A stretch of DNA of 64,000 nt, from positions 66,567,142 through 66,631,141 of the forward strand of contig NC_133896.1 in assembly GCF_964199755.1 (NCBI RefSeq), read 5' to 3'. Origin of the DNA: Larus michahellis (Eukaryota; Chordata; Aves; Charadriiformes; Laridae). Of the stretch, positions 46,395 to 59,414 are shown piece by piece (the stretch's first letter is position 1; every line of letters starts with the position of its first letter). The position numbers were made by a program, and so were the translations under genes. Below the pieces are notes generated by a model. That model did no database searches. It saw only the letters and a list, made by a program, of their open reading frames with translations, and was not told the DNA's origin.

Positions 46395-49300
46395 GTGAGT
46401 TTCCTTCGCCTAAGTGGGGTGAGTCCAGAATATAACACCTTTGTATAAAATATTTCAAGTGCACTGAGGTTTTGTCTGGTAGGTTTTTTTGAAGCAACTT
46501 AGGAGGGAGGAAAAAATATATCCATGTGACTTCCTGCAGAAAGACCCCACTTCCTCCTCTTCCTCATGCCTTTCCTTTAAACAAAGCTTATTGGAAATTG
46601 GGATGGGAGTTTCAGAAGTGTAAGATTTGTATTCAACACTTCTAGGTTTCAAATTGAATATATGAAATTTGATAGATACTTTTCTCAGTAAAAAAGCAGC
46701 TGCTGCTGAAAACGGCTTCCAGACCCGCACTTTCATGGGCAGAATAGTTTGGGACAACACTGTAAACTGAACTTTTGTGTGTAACTAGATATAATTAGCA
46801 CTGCATTTGGAAGTCTGCGGGATAAATTTTGCCAGAGAAAGTGCTAGAGAAAGAGCGGCATAGACTAGTGAATAAGGAGTGATTACATGAAAGTGGTAGG
46901 TACCTTACAAAAGGAAGAGGCCTCTCTTCTTAAACTGGGGAGCTCTCATGCAGAGAAATGAGGGGAGCAAACCTGTTTGAGGTGCTCCATGTGTATCCAG
47001 CATTGTCATACTGCTTCCCTGCCCCAGCTCGCTCTCTTCTTCTTTCCCAGAAGTTTCTTTCCTGCTGAGGCTCCTCAGGTCAAGGTGAATTTGGCTTTAT
47101 GGTTTCATTAGCCAATGGAGAAATCCACTACTTCAGCTTGTTTAATCTGATGGGATTTGAGAGATTTCAAAGAGCCACCAGATAGCTTCAAGTCTCTTTT
47201 CTGTGTTAAACAAACTGATTTGTCATTCTAGAGAAATGTTTCGCTTTGGCTCAAAGTAGTTGCACTGGGAAACTGCTGATGCAAAACATTTGTCTTCCAG
47301 AGCTTTATGCCTCCTCCTTCCCTGCATGTGCACACATACAGCCAAGTATGTAATTCTCCATTTAGTGAATAGCTGTGATTGTCCCATGGCATTTCTTGAG
47401 AAAGAGGAAAGAGCTAATCCTCGACAGAGTTTTCATGTTTCTGCCCATCCTGTATTTCATTTTATTGTTGCCAGCAGAAAATAGAGGACTTCTGCTTACA
47501 GGAATAAATTTAATTTTTTTTTTCCTGTATCCTGAATAAAGTGTGCTGCACTTATGAGCAGGAAATTAAAGTATATATTAAAGAAAAGAGCACGTTGTGG
47601 ATAATGCTCCACTCTCAGGTCAGATGAACACTTGGACTCTCCTGCTTTGTGCTGCAGCTGCTGGTTTTTCTCCCCGGTGGCATCATTCATAGTCCCACAC
47701 TGACCTAATAGAAATGTTAGTACAGGTGCTGACTAAGGGAGAACTTTCTTCTAAACCAAAACCAGTTAACAAAACAAGTCATCACTTGTATGGTAGCCAG
47801 ACCATCCCCACAGATAAGCTGGGAGCTGGCTGAAGATCTTCCATACCTTTGGATCTGACACAACTGGCTGCTGACCGCTGACTCTGAAAGCTGTAATGGC
47901 TTTCACGGATTTACTGTGGGTCAGGCAGTTTATGCAGGGAATTGCTCAGTTCCGTAGCTGTAAATCTTTCCCAGAGGTGGAGGCTGAACTATTGCATGCA
48001 GCTTTTACATATGGCTTCATACAAAAGGTTCAAAGCCCCGAGGGCCCTTTGAGCCAGATACTGACCATTGGCTCCTTTATCTGACTTTCACACGATTGCC
48101 TTCCCGTTGCGGGAAGCGCTTGGCCGTGCTGACTGTTCCTGAGTTTTGTCTTTAACTGTCTCTAGGCATGCTGTGCCTCTCCTCAGATGCTGAACGGAGC
48201 GTGCTGCAGGGAAGTGGGGGTGCACCAGAGACCATGGCACAGGAGCAGCCTGCAAAGCCGCCCCCAGAGCCGACGGGGATGGGGTGGTGGCCGCAGAATG
48301 GTGCAGAGCTGTGGTGTGCCAGAGGCTGCAGCACCTGGTTTGCAAGAAGGTGACAGGGCTGGTTCAGTGTGGGAGCCACTGGGCAGTGCCCAAGTTTGTC
48401 TCCTGACATCTCGGTGCAAGTGGACGCAGCTCTCTGGATTTTGTCCTGGGAAGAGCATGTATGTGTACATGAGGGGAGGAGGGAGGCTGGTGAGCAGAGC
48501 CAAGGGAAGACAGGCTCTGTTGCAGCTAGAAGCAGTGGGCTCAGGCAAGAGGAGCCAGGGGTCCATTGACACCGATGCTGCAGGTTTCCTGTGCACTGGG
48601 GTATGCTGCGTAATCTCCTCTATCTCTCCTTTACCATCGTTGGAATGAGTTATTGTTTTTTTTATCTTCTGTGTTTTGGACTGAATTTCTTAAGTCAGGG
48701 AGAATTACTCAATCTCTTATGCACGTACTTCGCTTAAACAGGGCGGTGGGTCTTGGGTGAGGCACTCTGTCAACTTGTTGCTGCTTTTAAAGCACACCAA
48801 ACAGCCCTATCCTACTGATGTGCCTTCTCCTGCCTGTTAAGCATTTAAATATTTCTCCACATCCAATACTGTGACAGTGTTGGAGGAAGACTGATGAAAA
48901 GCCTGAAGTACCCCTGAGTTACTGGGTGACGCCACCTCTGCCAACAAATCAGAGAATGCTGTTGCTCATGGCTTCGAAAAGCAATCTGTTCGGGAGGGGA
49001 CGTGCTGCTGGCTCTGCTGGCAGGCTTGTGCTGCAGCCAGGCTGTTGGCAGGCAGTGTGTGCTTTCCTCCTCTTCCCACTGGCATCCTCCGCCGGTGCTC
49101 CAAGACATCGCACCACTGAGATAAAAATAGCGCCCCCGAAATGATAAGCAACAGGAGGTGGGGGATGCTTTCTCTCCTCGGGAAAGCGCAGCAGAGCCGG
49201 CGACTGTGGGGGCATCGTTAGCACAGCAGCTCCAGGGCTGGTTAGCAGGGGCTGGAAACGCACGCAAGGCTTTTGCCTGCACTGGAGGGGGCTTGTCTCA

Positions 49301-49647
49301 GCCGGGCCGCTCATCCCTGGGGGATCTCAAAGTCGTGGCAAGCACGTGGTGCTGTAATGACCTGAATTGGGTGTCACCCTGAATGCGAAAAAGATTTTAA
49401 AAATGAACCTAGAGACAAGCTCCTGTGGCTCAGCCTGCTGGGCTTTGCCCCCTTCCAGACCCACCTACTCCTGTACTGCCCTCCCTTCCTTGTCCCCTGG
49501 TGCAAGCACAGGCCCCCGTCCTCCAACAACATGCAGGAGCCCTTGCCTTGCCCTCGTGAAAGCTGTGTGATGAACTCGTTGCTTTTCAATCTAGACTGTG
49601 GTGGAAGATGTTTTGTTTTGTTTTTTTCTTTTTAAGGTTAGCTGTCC

Positions 49648-49804
49648 TCGAGGAAGGGTGCCCCATCCCTGGACGTGTTCAAGGCCAGGCTGGATGGGGC
49701 TTTGAGCAGTGTGGTCTAGTGGGAGGTGTCCCTGCCCATGGCAGGGGGGTTGGAACTAGACGATCTTTAAGGTCCCTTCCAACCCGAACCATTCTGTGAC
49801 TCTA
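49648..49804 (+). repeat. CR1 LINE 3' end, short, sense
   Basis: It contains GGTGCCCCATCCCTGGA, CAAGGCCAGGCTGGATGGGG, GGAGGTGTCCCTGCCCATGG and TTTAAGGTCCCTTCCAACCC, then ATTCTGTGACTCTA. Only about 155 bases of the 3' end remain, a strongly 5'-truncated insertion in the long OVCH1 relic intron. Confidence 0.93.
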
Positions 49805-49965
49805 CCCTACCCCTAACTCAGCTTGGCCGAGCTCTCTTCCACTGTGGGTTAAGCCACATCGTGCTTCCCTACCTGTGTCCTCTGACAGTCGCTGCTGCTG
49901 TGCAGTGCTGTTCACGCCGCAGCACCTTCCTTGGGAGGCAAAAGTTCCTCATCTCCCTTCTGGAT

Positions 49966-49993
49966 TTGAAGGATTCTATGATTCTACGATTAT
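49966..49993 (+). repeat. isolated ATTCTATG-type CR1 tail remnant
   Basis: GGATTCTATGATTCTACGAT resembles the 3' terminal repeats of CR1 but has no CR1 body directly upstream. It lies 160 bases after a complete CR1 3' end. Confidence 0.5.
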
Positions 49994-51141
49994 ATTTCTA
50001 CCCGTCTGAAGGGCTCAGCTCTCCCCCTCTGCGCTCTCAGCATCCCGTGCAGGTACACGGAGACGCGGCGTGGTGTCAGCATCCAATCTGAGCAGAAAGC
50101 TCATAAATGTTGGAGTGGGAGGAAGCACGCTTAAACAGAATTTACGCTGCTCTACAGAGGGTATGACTTTAAAAATTGCTGCCTTGGGAGGCAAACAACC
50201 CTATTATGCTTGGTACTAAAGGGACATACAGTTCTCATTAGTGATCTTGTTTTCTCTCCTCCTGCTCTGTTATAACCACTCAGATGCTTCCAAATATTTC
50301 CCTGTTGATTTGGTCTCTTATTTAACAAGTGTTGAACCTGACTGCACTGTGTGTGCATGCAGCTACAGGCTGAGCCTCCTCTCCTCCTGTCTTTCAGGGC
50401 AACCAGAAAATGCATAAACAAAAGCATAATATCTCATAACTCTTGTCAAAGGCTGGTCACAAGGTCAATTTAAAAAAAAAAATAAATAAATTATATTTTG
50501 CCCTCAGCAGTGAGTGAACATTTGAGCTTGGTAAGACTGTCAGCCTGGGTACGTGACCAACCTGGTATCTGTTTATCTGTTTTCTGGGCATTGATTCAAA
50601 GCACAGCTCAGCAAATTTGCAAGCACGTCTGCTTTCCTCCGAGTCCTGGCAGCTCACTCCTTTATGCTGCCTAGCTGGTGGCTGCTGCCTGGGTCTCCCG
50701 GGCTAAGGCAACAGTGCTGCCTTGTGTCCATGTACATTGAGAACTCCTGCAGGCTTGTACCAGCTTGTGTGCTGGAGCCTAAGAAAGGATCCAACTGATG
50801 GGAATGGGTTTAAAAAAAAAAATTAAAATATATATAGGCGCCCTATGTAGGGTTAAGCTTTTTATCAGATCCAGTCATTTTGGACAATTAAATGTGTGCT
50901 TTTTGAGTGGCTGCAGCAGCTGTGCTCGTGCCGGTGATATCAGGACATTCAAATTTCCACCAAGGAACTGGATTTTTTTTTTTTTTTTTTAAAGAAAACT
51001 ACATATTGGAGAACCATTTCCCACTAACTTTATTGACCTGCTAGACTATCTTCAATCATGGGCAGAATTGGCAGGTTTTGTAAAAAGCTCTCACTGTCTT
51101 TTCTTAATGCTTTTATCACCGAAGTGCACATTTATCCACAG

Positions 51142-51272
51142 AATGTGCATCAGAAGTGGAGTTAGAAGAGCCCTGGGGGTTTATCTCTGCTCCTTCCTCA
51201 TCAGGATACATGGGAAGCACAGAGTGCTCTTGGATACTCCGGCTGTCTCTGAAGGGCATGGCAGAGATTATA
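51142..51272 (+). pseudogene. OVCH1: OVCH1 relic: CUB3 first exon (intact)
   Basis: The acceptor is ATCCACAG and the donor GTAAAG; length 131 bases, identical to the CUB2 first exon. It reads CASEVELEEPWGFISAPSSS, GYMGSTECSWILRLSLKG and MAEII. It aligns with human OVCH1 (C-SE-x-ELE-x-P-x-GF...ECSW-x-LR). The frame is open and ends on a codon boundary as expected. Confidence 0.88.
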
Positions 51273-54200
51273 GTAAAGCACCTGTCAATAACATCATCAC
51301 TGAACTGACAAGAGGAGTTTCTTGGGATTTATGAAGAGAGCCAGCAAGGAAGGAAAGTGCTAGGTAACAACAAATGATCCAACTGAGCACATTCAGTGCT
51401 AGAAATTTCTCACTTTCACTTGGGCCAGCTTCAGAAAGTGTTTCCAGCCCCAGTTGCACAGCTCCGATATGTGCTAACCTCAAGCTTCAGAGCCCAGGCT
51501 GTAAACTTGGCTGAAGACCTTAATCTGTGTGTCAGTTTGCTGCATTGACCCAGTAGGAGAACAGCCCTCTTAGTACACTAAGAAATAAGCTGTGGCATTT
51601 GGGCAAACCCTTATGGATGCTTGTCTATATAAGTAACTTGTGACCTCCTGTATTGGCAGCTTCTTATTCAAAGTCAACCCCGCTTCCTCCATACCCTCTG
51701 AGACAACGAATGAAGTGAGGTGCAATGACAGTACGTATTATTCGCCTCTTGGAGGTGGAATGGATGACACGGAAGCATTAGCATCTGGGAAATAGGAGTG
51801 GCTCTTTATACCGGAAAAGATATTCTCCCCTGTGCAGAGGGCTATGGTCTTCCTGACCCTACCCACCCTGACCCTAATGAAGTGCAATCCGGTCACTGAT
51901 ACACTAGTCTAGATGAACACAATCCATAGAATTTAAAAAAAAAAAAAGCTAAAATAAAATTAAAGTGAGGGTTTTAATGTTCTTTACTGGAAAGTCTCGA
52001 GTTCTGGAGGCCTGTATCTCCACATGTGCAGTTTGCTCATGTACTCCACGCTGTGCAGTTAGGTAAAATCCAGTTGAAGTGCAGTGTGGTAGGGAGCAGG
52101 AGCACATCAAGGTTATGCCAGTGAGTTGGGCCATGTTGAAATCCATGGAAGAAATGCTTTTTGCTTCCTATTTTAAAGGCTCTGTGCACAGAGTAGGGGA
52201 CAAAATGGAAGAGGTAAGATGCAGGGCAGTAGCACACTCCTATGTCTGTTTGAAATGGCAAGTCAAATGCCAGCTTTCTTATCTGCTGTACAAGCTGTGT
52301 AGTATATAAAGACTTTTATATATAAAAGAAAAACAATCTATCTTCACTGGCTTGAAGTCTTGGGACAGAAGGGAGAACCAGCATGCCCTTATGTACACAA
52401 GTGATGAGCTTTAATTTAGTTACTATCACTGAAATATTGTAGAGTCATTGGAGCAGATTTGTAGCTGTGAAAAATACAAAACAAGGTGTCGGTGTCTGAA
52501 GGGGTAAAGAATAAAACATGCTCTACTGTACAAACCCGAGGAACCAATTTTTTTAATACTCTATGAGGCTTTGATTTACTTCTTCCCCCTTCTGCACCCT
52601 GTCGTTCTGAAAAGGATCGAGAAGTACAGAGGAGCCTGACAGGTGTCCAGGGGTTGGTTTGGCACTCTACAGGGAGAAACTAAACAGGCTGGAAAAGATA
52701 AGGGAGGAGAAATGCAATGGCTGTAAAGACTGCTATGAATGGCAGAGAAAAGTGACTAAGGAATGCTTAGTCACTAATTTTTGAAACATAAGGAGTAGGG
52801 ACATCAAAGGGAAGTGTCAGGCAACAACTTGAAAGCAAAAGGAATTAATTGGAACTTAGCACAAAATGTAAGTGGGGAGGGGGGAAACTCATGAAGGCTA
52901 GATCTTGCAGAGGTTTTATTGGGTGTGCTGAAGGATCTCTGACTAGTGAAGATGTTCCTTCTCCCAGCATCCCCTCCTAGCTTGTCAACGTGTTTGTTTC
53001 TTCCCCTCCCTCATCCCCCTTTATTCTGTTTTTGTTTAGGTTTAATTTATTTTGATTACAGATGTTATAAACTACTTATGCAGAAACATTTCTCCTGGGT
53101 AGGTATCCATGCTGATATCATGGTAGACAGAGTGTGGTGGAGAAATCTACCACCAGCCTTTGGGAGTCCTGTGGGTGAATTCTAGTGTGTGTGTTCTCCA
53201 AATATTTTCAAAATTAAGCAATGTCTCTGGAGAAAGTTTTTGGGTGATAGCTATTCCGTGTAGACCCTTTTGCATCACACCAGTGGTGATGGCTAATGCC
53301 CTAGGGAAGAGGCCCTATTTAGCTTTTATCTGGGTGTAGATGATGGCTATGTGCACGGTCATCATAGGTCTCATGTTAGGAAAATAAACTGGTTTTGAAC
53401 AAGAACACTGTTTTGTTACCAAATACACTAGTAATCCTTCCAGGCAAAGGCCTTTAGGGTAATGAGACATGCTAGGAATATATTTTTTTTAATTAAAAAA
53501 CCAAAACCAAAACCACTGACCAAATCTGCAGTTTAGCATGTCAGTTAATTCCGAGTTAGGAGTGAAAGGACAGGAGAGGAGAAATACAGAGGACGTGCTG
53601 AGGAGCTCTTAGAGTACTCCACAGCTATCTTCCCCCAAGAACTTATTTACAAAAGCACACAAAAAAATTCTAAAAGTATGCCTGTTACAGCTGAGAATAA
53701 CAGTTTAACTATCATAACTATTTATATGCAGGACAGAGGAAAATACTATCAGAAATAGGGCCATCAGTCAAACTTTTCCCTGAATAGGAGTCTAATAGAT
53801 AGCTCCCTGGAGCATCCTCCAGCACACAGACTTGCTGCTATGTAATAGCATTTGTTATGGCTGGCAGTTTTTCAAGGTTGGGTATATTAAACTAGATTCC
53901 TATGTCTATTTATATGCCAGCATATTGAAACAGCCTGTTTTCTTTTTTTTTTCTTTCCCCTCATTCTCTAGAGCCAGTGAGCAACAGAAGTCAGTGGGTG
54001 CCTGTCTCTAAACCAAATTACTTTTACTGAGGAAACTAAAACGTAGACTTGGGCTTTGATGTCAGCATGAGCTAGAAGTTTAGCATGATGGTATGATGGA
54101 GGAGAAAGAGGCTGGAAAATTCAGAGAGCCAGAAACTAGCCTGAAAACAATTTAGTGTGCTTGACAACTGAGAGTACCTATCAGTAGAGATGGAGTAATG

Positions 54201-54548
54201 GCAAAAATTCCCTATCCCATCCCACTTACAATTTAAGTCCAAGAATGAACACTTATCTAGCAATTTTTCAGGGCAGAAAGCAAATAAAGTGCCTGGCCTT
54301 ATAGGTAGAATTTGGGCAGCTGATATGGTGCAATGAACTGAACAAATCCTTGCTGGTCAGAAGTAGGGCACTGGTTGCAGGGCAGGGACTGGAGGTGCTG
54401 CCTCCTCCCTTGTCAGGAGGTGACTGTATAGCAGCTGCACTACTGGCATCCACGATGTCTCAAATGTGAGTAGTTCCCCACTTTTCTGCCTTTCCCCACA
54501 GAGTAACTTGTATGACATTTGCCTATGTTTCTCAAATGATGTTTTTAC
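51273..54548 (+). other. OVCH1: OVCH1 relic intron; CUB3 middle exon not identified
   Basis: This is 3.3 kb of AT-rich sequence. A CUB middle exon should lie here or be fused to the next remnant, but I cannot point to it. No repeat family is recognised. Confidence 0.5.
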
Positions 54549-54664
54549 AGCGGTGGCATCGTGCTTGGATTTGCTTCTAGCTGTGTTGTGTGGTACCGTG
54601 CAGTCTCCTGTGGTCCTCCAGAGCCGTGGACCTGTGGTGAAGGCGGCGCTCTGATCAAGCTGTA
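54549..54664 (+). pseudogene. OVCH1: possible OVCH1 relic: CUB3 later exon
   Basis: After TTTTTACAG a frame reads VASCLDLLLAVLCGTVQSPV and VLQSRGPVVKAAL before a TGA. The LCG...S-x-GP-x-V-x-x-x-x-L pattern resembles the human CUB3 C-terminal exon (S-P-G-P-L-V-R-V), and the place in the order is right. The match is short, with no clear donor, so the assignment is tentative. Confidence 0.35.
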
Positions 54665-55160
54665 CAGTCAAGCAGTACAACCATTCTTGTCTAAAGAGTA
54701 TGTACTTGTTTTCAAGACACCTTTGTGGGCTTTCTGGAGATTTTCCATACAGACGTGTTCTCCAAACGTGTGAAAATAGAGCTCTCCTAAGCTTTAGCCT
54801 GGGTAAAACTGACTGACATGGCAAAATGCTGAAGCTTGAATCAAGGCAAAAGTAAGTTTGAGTTTTGTAGGTCTGGATGGTAGAATAGGAATGTAGTAGC
54901 TCTCCCAATTGGTTTGTCCTCTAATTGAACACATATTTTTCCAGATGAACTTTCAAAATGAGCATGTCAAGGTTCTTGCTCTCTGAATTGGCTCTCACCC
55001 ATGATGCACGCTTTTCAGTGGGGGTGATGTGTCATATAGGAATTGCCCTATTCCCCGGTGAAAGTCCATATAAAAGTTAATAGTAAAGCTGAATTTCATG
55101 CTCTACATTCTTATTCTTCCTAGGACAAAAACCTAACAATGCCCAAAAAATTGTTCCCAG

Positions 55161-55265
55161 GAAGGCGACCTCAGAGTTGTCATGATGGACGGATGTCATC
55201 CTTACAGATCAGGGAGGGATGATGCAGTCACTGGGATGCCCCATGAGACACGCAGATGCCACCAG
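55161..55265 (+). pseudogene. OVCH1: OVCH1 relic: CUB4 first exon with stop
   Basis: The acceptor is TTCCCAG and the donor GTGAGC. It reads KATSELS, TGA (55183-55185), then WTDVILTDQGGMMQSLG and CPMRHADAT. It aligns with the human segment C-E-DVLLT...G-x-MQ. The expected Cys just before DV is missing at the stop. It ends two bases into a codon completed by the next exon. Confidence 0.8.
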
Positions 55266-55871
55266 GTGAGCACCTACATTCTTCTGTCTTTTGGAACTCT
55301 CACACAAAAGTCTGCAAATAGCTGTGGTGTGGTTTTGTATGAACCTATAGGTATTTCAGAGCATTTTTAGAAAACTCTGTGAGTTCCTCGGAGAGAGTTA
55401 GGAAATCTGGGGGGGACCAGTACCTTCTTTCCAGCAAACAGAAGAAAAATCTGACACCTCTGGGCAAAGCTCTCATCATAAATCATGTCAGAGGCCTGAA
55501 CATGGCGTAACTGAGGGTTTAACAATGGTGGTGCTAAACTATGTTACTAAAAATCTTTTGGCACTTTCATCTGTTTCCTTTCTTCCTCCCTTTATTGTGC
55601 TTAGTTAGGGTAAGCGATAACTTTCCATTCACGTGGCAATAACATAGGCTACTAAACTGTTTGAAAGCTTAACTTCAGAAATAATGAATAATATGACCGA
55701 AATAGATTTGGACCAGTATCCCACTTTGATTTTTCTTTCCCCTTTTCTCTTTTTAATAGGCATTACAATCCCTTTTGCCTTTGCTCACATTTTGATAGCT
55801 ATCCCTAGGAAATAAGAGCCAATTGTAAAATATGCCGGCATTGTGACTTTGTTCTTTACTTTGTGCTACAG

Positions 55872-56023
55872 CTGCCACTGGAGAATTGTAGCCCCATTAA
55901 AATCCATTATTCAGCTTGCAGTCACGGACTTCTGGACTGAAAGAAATCTGTCTAATTGTCACGGCCATGAAGGATGTCATGTCACAGTCCATGAAGGATT
56001 TGGACTAACCAAAGAGTTAATAG
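55872..56023 (+). pseudogene. OVCH1: OVCH1 relic: CUB4 middle exon (intact)
   Basis: The acceptor is GTGCTACAG and the donor GTGAGG. It reads CHWRIVAPLKSIIQLAVTDF, then NCHGHEGCHVTVHEGFG and LTKELI. The human counterpart has CQWR-VAPL-x-x-IIQL...CHGH-x-x-VYEGFG. The frame is open. C-x-WRIVAPL...F...C-x-x-V-x-V-x-x-GFG is the CUB core. Confidence 0.92.
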
Positions 56024-56971
56024 GTGAGGGAGAGCTCACCTTAATGCTGGGGTGAGACAAACAGAGGAGCTGAACTAAGGTTCATTTGCAGACAGGCAAG
56101 GGAGTTTTACATGGCACACTTCCATGCTCCAGGAGGGATTTCTGATAACATTTGGAACTACTTCAGCTAGCTCAGTATCTTTCCCTCGCTAGAAATACTG
56201 TTGCAATCAAACGTATTGGATGCGAGGTCCTGATCATGGCATGGCTTTGCCTTGGAACAACGTGAGTCTGTCTGGGTTTCTCTTTCCCAGGCTTGAACTT
56301 GCAGCATGACAACTTGCTGTGTGTGTCTGAAGCTGTGTGCCAATGGCAGCAGGTCAAAGTGATGGAGCCAAGGGAAGGGAAGCTTTTCCTACTGCCCTGC
56401 TATGCCAGAGGAGGTACCTACCCATCCTGACTAGGGAGGTATTGGCTTGGTTATGTAGGATATTGCTGCGGAAATGAAGCTGTGCAAGTATCTTCCATAT
56501 CAGGAGGAGAAAGCATAGACTGGAAATTTAGTGTTCCGGTACAGGGTTCCTCAGTGCCAGGTCTCAGTTACTCCCCCAGGGAATATGAGTGTCCCACGGT
56601 CTTGCAGGTGTTGCATGATGTCTTGCACAAAAGAGCCTGAGGTGGGGGCTGCCTGTCAGACCAGGAATTTCTTCCAATGAAGGTAGTCCAGGTGGTGGGC
56701 ACTTGACACTAGTGGTTTGTAGTGGTTATAACGGGCGCCTCTAACTATTTTAGTTACCATTTAGTTACCATTCTGGTTGCAAGCATAGCAAGCTACCTTC
56801 TGGACACATCTGTAGTCCAATGCATGAATTCAAAGCTGAGGGCCATCATTAAGAGGCTTTTAGAAAGGGAAATCTTTTCTGACACTGCATTTTGCAAGGC
56901 TTAGCCTTACAGCCCTCCAGAGAAACAGGGGAAAGTGGAAGGCTGATGTCCCATCTTGGTCTCTTTCGCAG

Positions 56972-57106
56972 GCAGCTTCTGTGGTGATGCTTCCCTCTAT
57001 CCCATAAAATCTGGAGGTTCAGTGGTGGCAGTGACCTTCACTTCCAGGGCTGAGGCAGCTATGAAAGGCTTTCTCCTGACTTACTTTGTTCAGGATATAT
57101 TATCTG
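56972..57106 (+). pseudogene. OVCH1: OVCH1 relic: CUB4 last exon (intact)
   Basis: The acceptor is TTTCGCAG and the donor GTAAGT. It reads GSFCGDASLYPIKSGGSVVA, VTFTSRAEAAMKGFLLTYF and VQDILS plus one base. FCG...GG-x-V-x-V-x-F-x-S...KGF-x-x-x-Y is the CUB C-terminal signature. It joins its neighbours in phase, with no lesion. Confidence 0.9.
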
Positions 57107-58234
57107 GTAAGTCTATTAAGATTTTGGGGTGGGGGTAGAGAAATAGAGCCTAAAGTATGGCTGTTATATTTAAAAAAAAAAGAAGGAAAAATAGGGAAAA
57201 AAAAGTTATTTAAGAACGAAAAAGCTTCCATGCTGTTTATGTGTTTTCTGAAGATGTTGAGTGATGTATTAAACAGTCTCAGGTCTGTTCTGAAGGGAAA
57301 TGGCCATTAAGAATGAGCGATCTATTAGCAATCTTGAGCGCTGATGATTAAATGCGTAAGTAGTGATCTAACTCCTGTGGTCCCCACTATGAAGCTGTAA
57401 AAAGGAGATAACCGACTTAGCTGTTGCTCTCTGTATGCCCCTTTCCATTCTGCTTTACAAAACCAGAATCCCCTGTCCCCACGGTCTGGCTGTTATTCCT
57501 TCAATAATTTCTCTTCGGCTTCTGCACCTAGTAGGCAAAACTGCTGTTGGGTGCTGCTGTTACCACTGCTCCCCCCAAAACCTCACCTCTGCCATACGGC
57601 CAGGGACCTACGCAGTTAATTGGGCTCTAAGCTCAAAGGCCACAGGAAACCTCCCTCCTTTTCTTGCTTCCCAGGCCAGGGTTCGGCTGGTGACACGGGC
57701 GGATAGTTTTCTCTGTGAATAGCATTGCCCTGGCACCATTAAGCAAATTTAACGCCTCAGACGAAAGAAACTTGGAGCTGGAGAGATGCGTCCAGTCTGA
57801 CTCTTCTGTTTTTGTGGAAGCAAACTGTTTTGCATTTCTAGCGACTTGAGCCACATCCAATCTCCTTCCCCCATCCCCCTTTCTCCTGTCTTACCTGTGC
57901 TCCTCACTGCTGGGTGAATGACCACATCTGTTTCTCCATGCACCAGGCAAGCGTGTTAGGCTTCGGAAGTGAATTGCAGCAATTAAATTTCTCAACTTAA
58001 AATTCATCAGACTTACAGCACCATCAACAGAGGTATGTCCGCTTTTTCGTGATGTGCACACACACATTTCCAAGATGCGCTCCAAGCCCTATCTCTGAAA
58101 ACCAGGAGTTGCCTTTTCCGTTCACGGGCAGCCTGGCTGAAAACTCCTCTTGGCTCAGGCTCCCTTCCCCAGAACAGTCCTGTAACCTCCTCTGCGTTTG
58201 TGGGCTTCAGGTTAAGGCAGTGCTTTCCTTTTAG

Positions 58235-58270
58235 GCCTGAAATATGGAAACACCAAGGCTGCTGACAAAG
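58235..58270 (+). pseudogene. OVCH1: OVCH1 relic: 36-base linker exon (intact)
   Basis: The acceptor is TCCTTTTAG and the donor GTAAGA. With the carried G it reads GLKYGNTKAADK and leaves a G that completes a Glu codon with the AG of exon 59415. Identification rests on two good splice sites and exact phase on both sides; the peptide itself has no motif. Confidence 0.55.
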
Positions 58271-59414
58271 GTAAGACTGGTTTTAACTTTCCACAAAGAG
58301 GAAAATCCTATTAAAAAAAACAAAAAAACCAAAACAATGAAACAAAACAAAACAAAAACCCTGCCTTCATCTCCTTTTATGCACATTCTGTACTTGTGGC
58401 TTGGGGGGTTAACCTCTGCCACAGGTAAGTTTGAACACTTGGGTATGAGACTGTCACCACCACCATTAGCCACGTCAGTACTTAATGTACTTTCTTCAAC
58501 CAGCACAGCTCTCTTTTGCTGTGTTCACTTTCAATTCCTCCTGACAGAGCTGCTAGGAGAAATGCCTGCAGAAATGAATAGCTACTTGAAGGAAAAAACA
58601 AAACAAAACCCCATCAAAAAAATCCCAAACCTTAGCTAATTCCAACAATATCAAATACGTTGGATCCAAGATCCTTGAACCCATCTCTGCACTTTGTACG
58701 AGGACTTGAGCTTTAGCCAGGTTGACCCGCCTGCCTGAAGCATGTTCCCAGCTGTTCAGCCACAGGGACCTTCAAGGTGGAATTTTAAAAGCCTCGTCAA
58801 GCTTCCACTTCTTTCCTGTTTCCAGCAGGCTCAGTCTCCTCTCTCTTATCACCCCAGGAAATATGCTGTCAGCCCTGCTCTCCCTTCACCCCAGTAAACT
58901 GGGGTGCGATGAGAGCCAGTTTTATTTATGGAACTCCTGAAAACAATGCAGACTATTCCACAAAACCGTGTAATTAAAACATTAACATGCCTACAACGTG
59001 GCATTCTGCATTTTGATCAGCTTTGTGGCACCTATAAATGGAAGGCAAAAGGAACATCTATGTAAACACCTTAGGAGTGGCTAATAAATTTTTAAGTTTG
59101 AATTTGGCTCATTAGGATTAGTTATGCCAAATGATCCTGTATGTGGGGTCTCGGTGTCTGGCTTCTAGATAATTTTTCAGAGTTCAAGTAGTTTTCCAAG
59201 TCTGTAGTCCTTTTCTTGGTTGAACAAATGCTCTGTGTACATGGCACATAGAACTCATGCTTTGAAGCCATGCAAAAGTTCACTTCAACCAACAGAACTT
59301 AAAATCCAACACTAAGATCTCTTATTTCTGCAATATTAATAGGCCTGCTTAAGGAAATTCATGCAGAAACAGTTTTCTCTTTGTGATATGGTTGTTTTTT
59401 CCTTTTATTTTAAG
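58271..59414 (+). other. OVCH1: OVCH1 relic intron
   Basis: A 1.14 kb intron with a short A-rich tract at 58311-58358 and no recognised exon or repeat family. Confidence 0.6.

Larger units (their letters stand above)
46395..51141 (+). other. OVCH1: OVCH1 relic long intron between protease 2 and CUB3
   Basis: A 4.7 kb interval with a truncated CR1 (49648-49804) and a separate CR1-like tail remnant (49966-49993). Overlapping open frames on both strands at 48150-49320 lie in a GC-richer stretch and lack recognisable domains. I see no exon. Confidence 0.6.

Noticed and set aside
48187..48648. 153-codon + strand frame
   Set aside because: Overlapping frames of similar length exist on both strands in this GC-richer stretch, with no motif, no splice pattern and no homology that I recognise.
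53967..54030. Possible linker exon after a TCTCTAG acceptor
   Set aside because: A short frame ends in TGA without a donor and has no alignment to any OVCH1 segment.
54357..54908. 183-codon minus-strand frame
   Set aside because: It runs antisense over the possible CUB3 remnant and shows no protein signature. It is probably a shadow frame.
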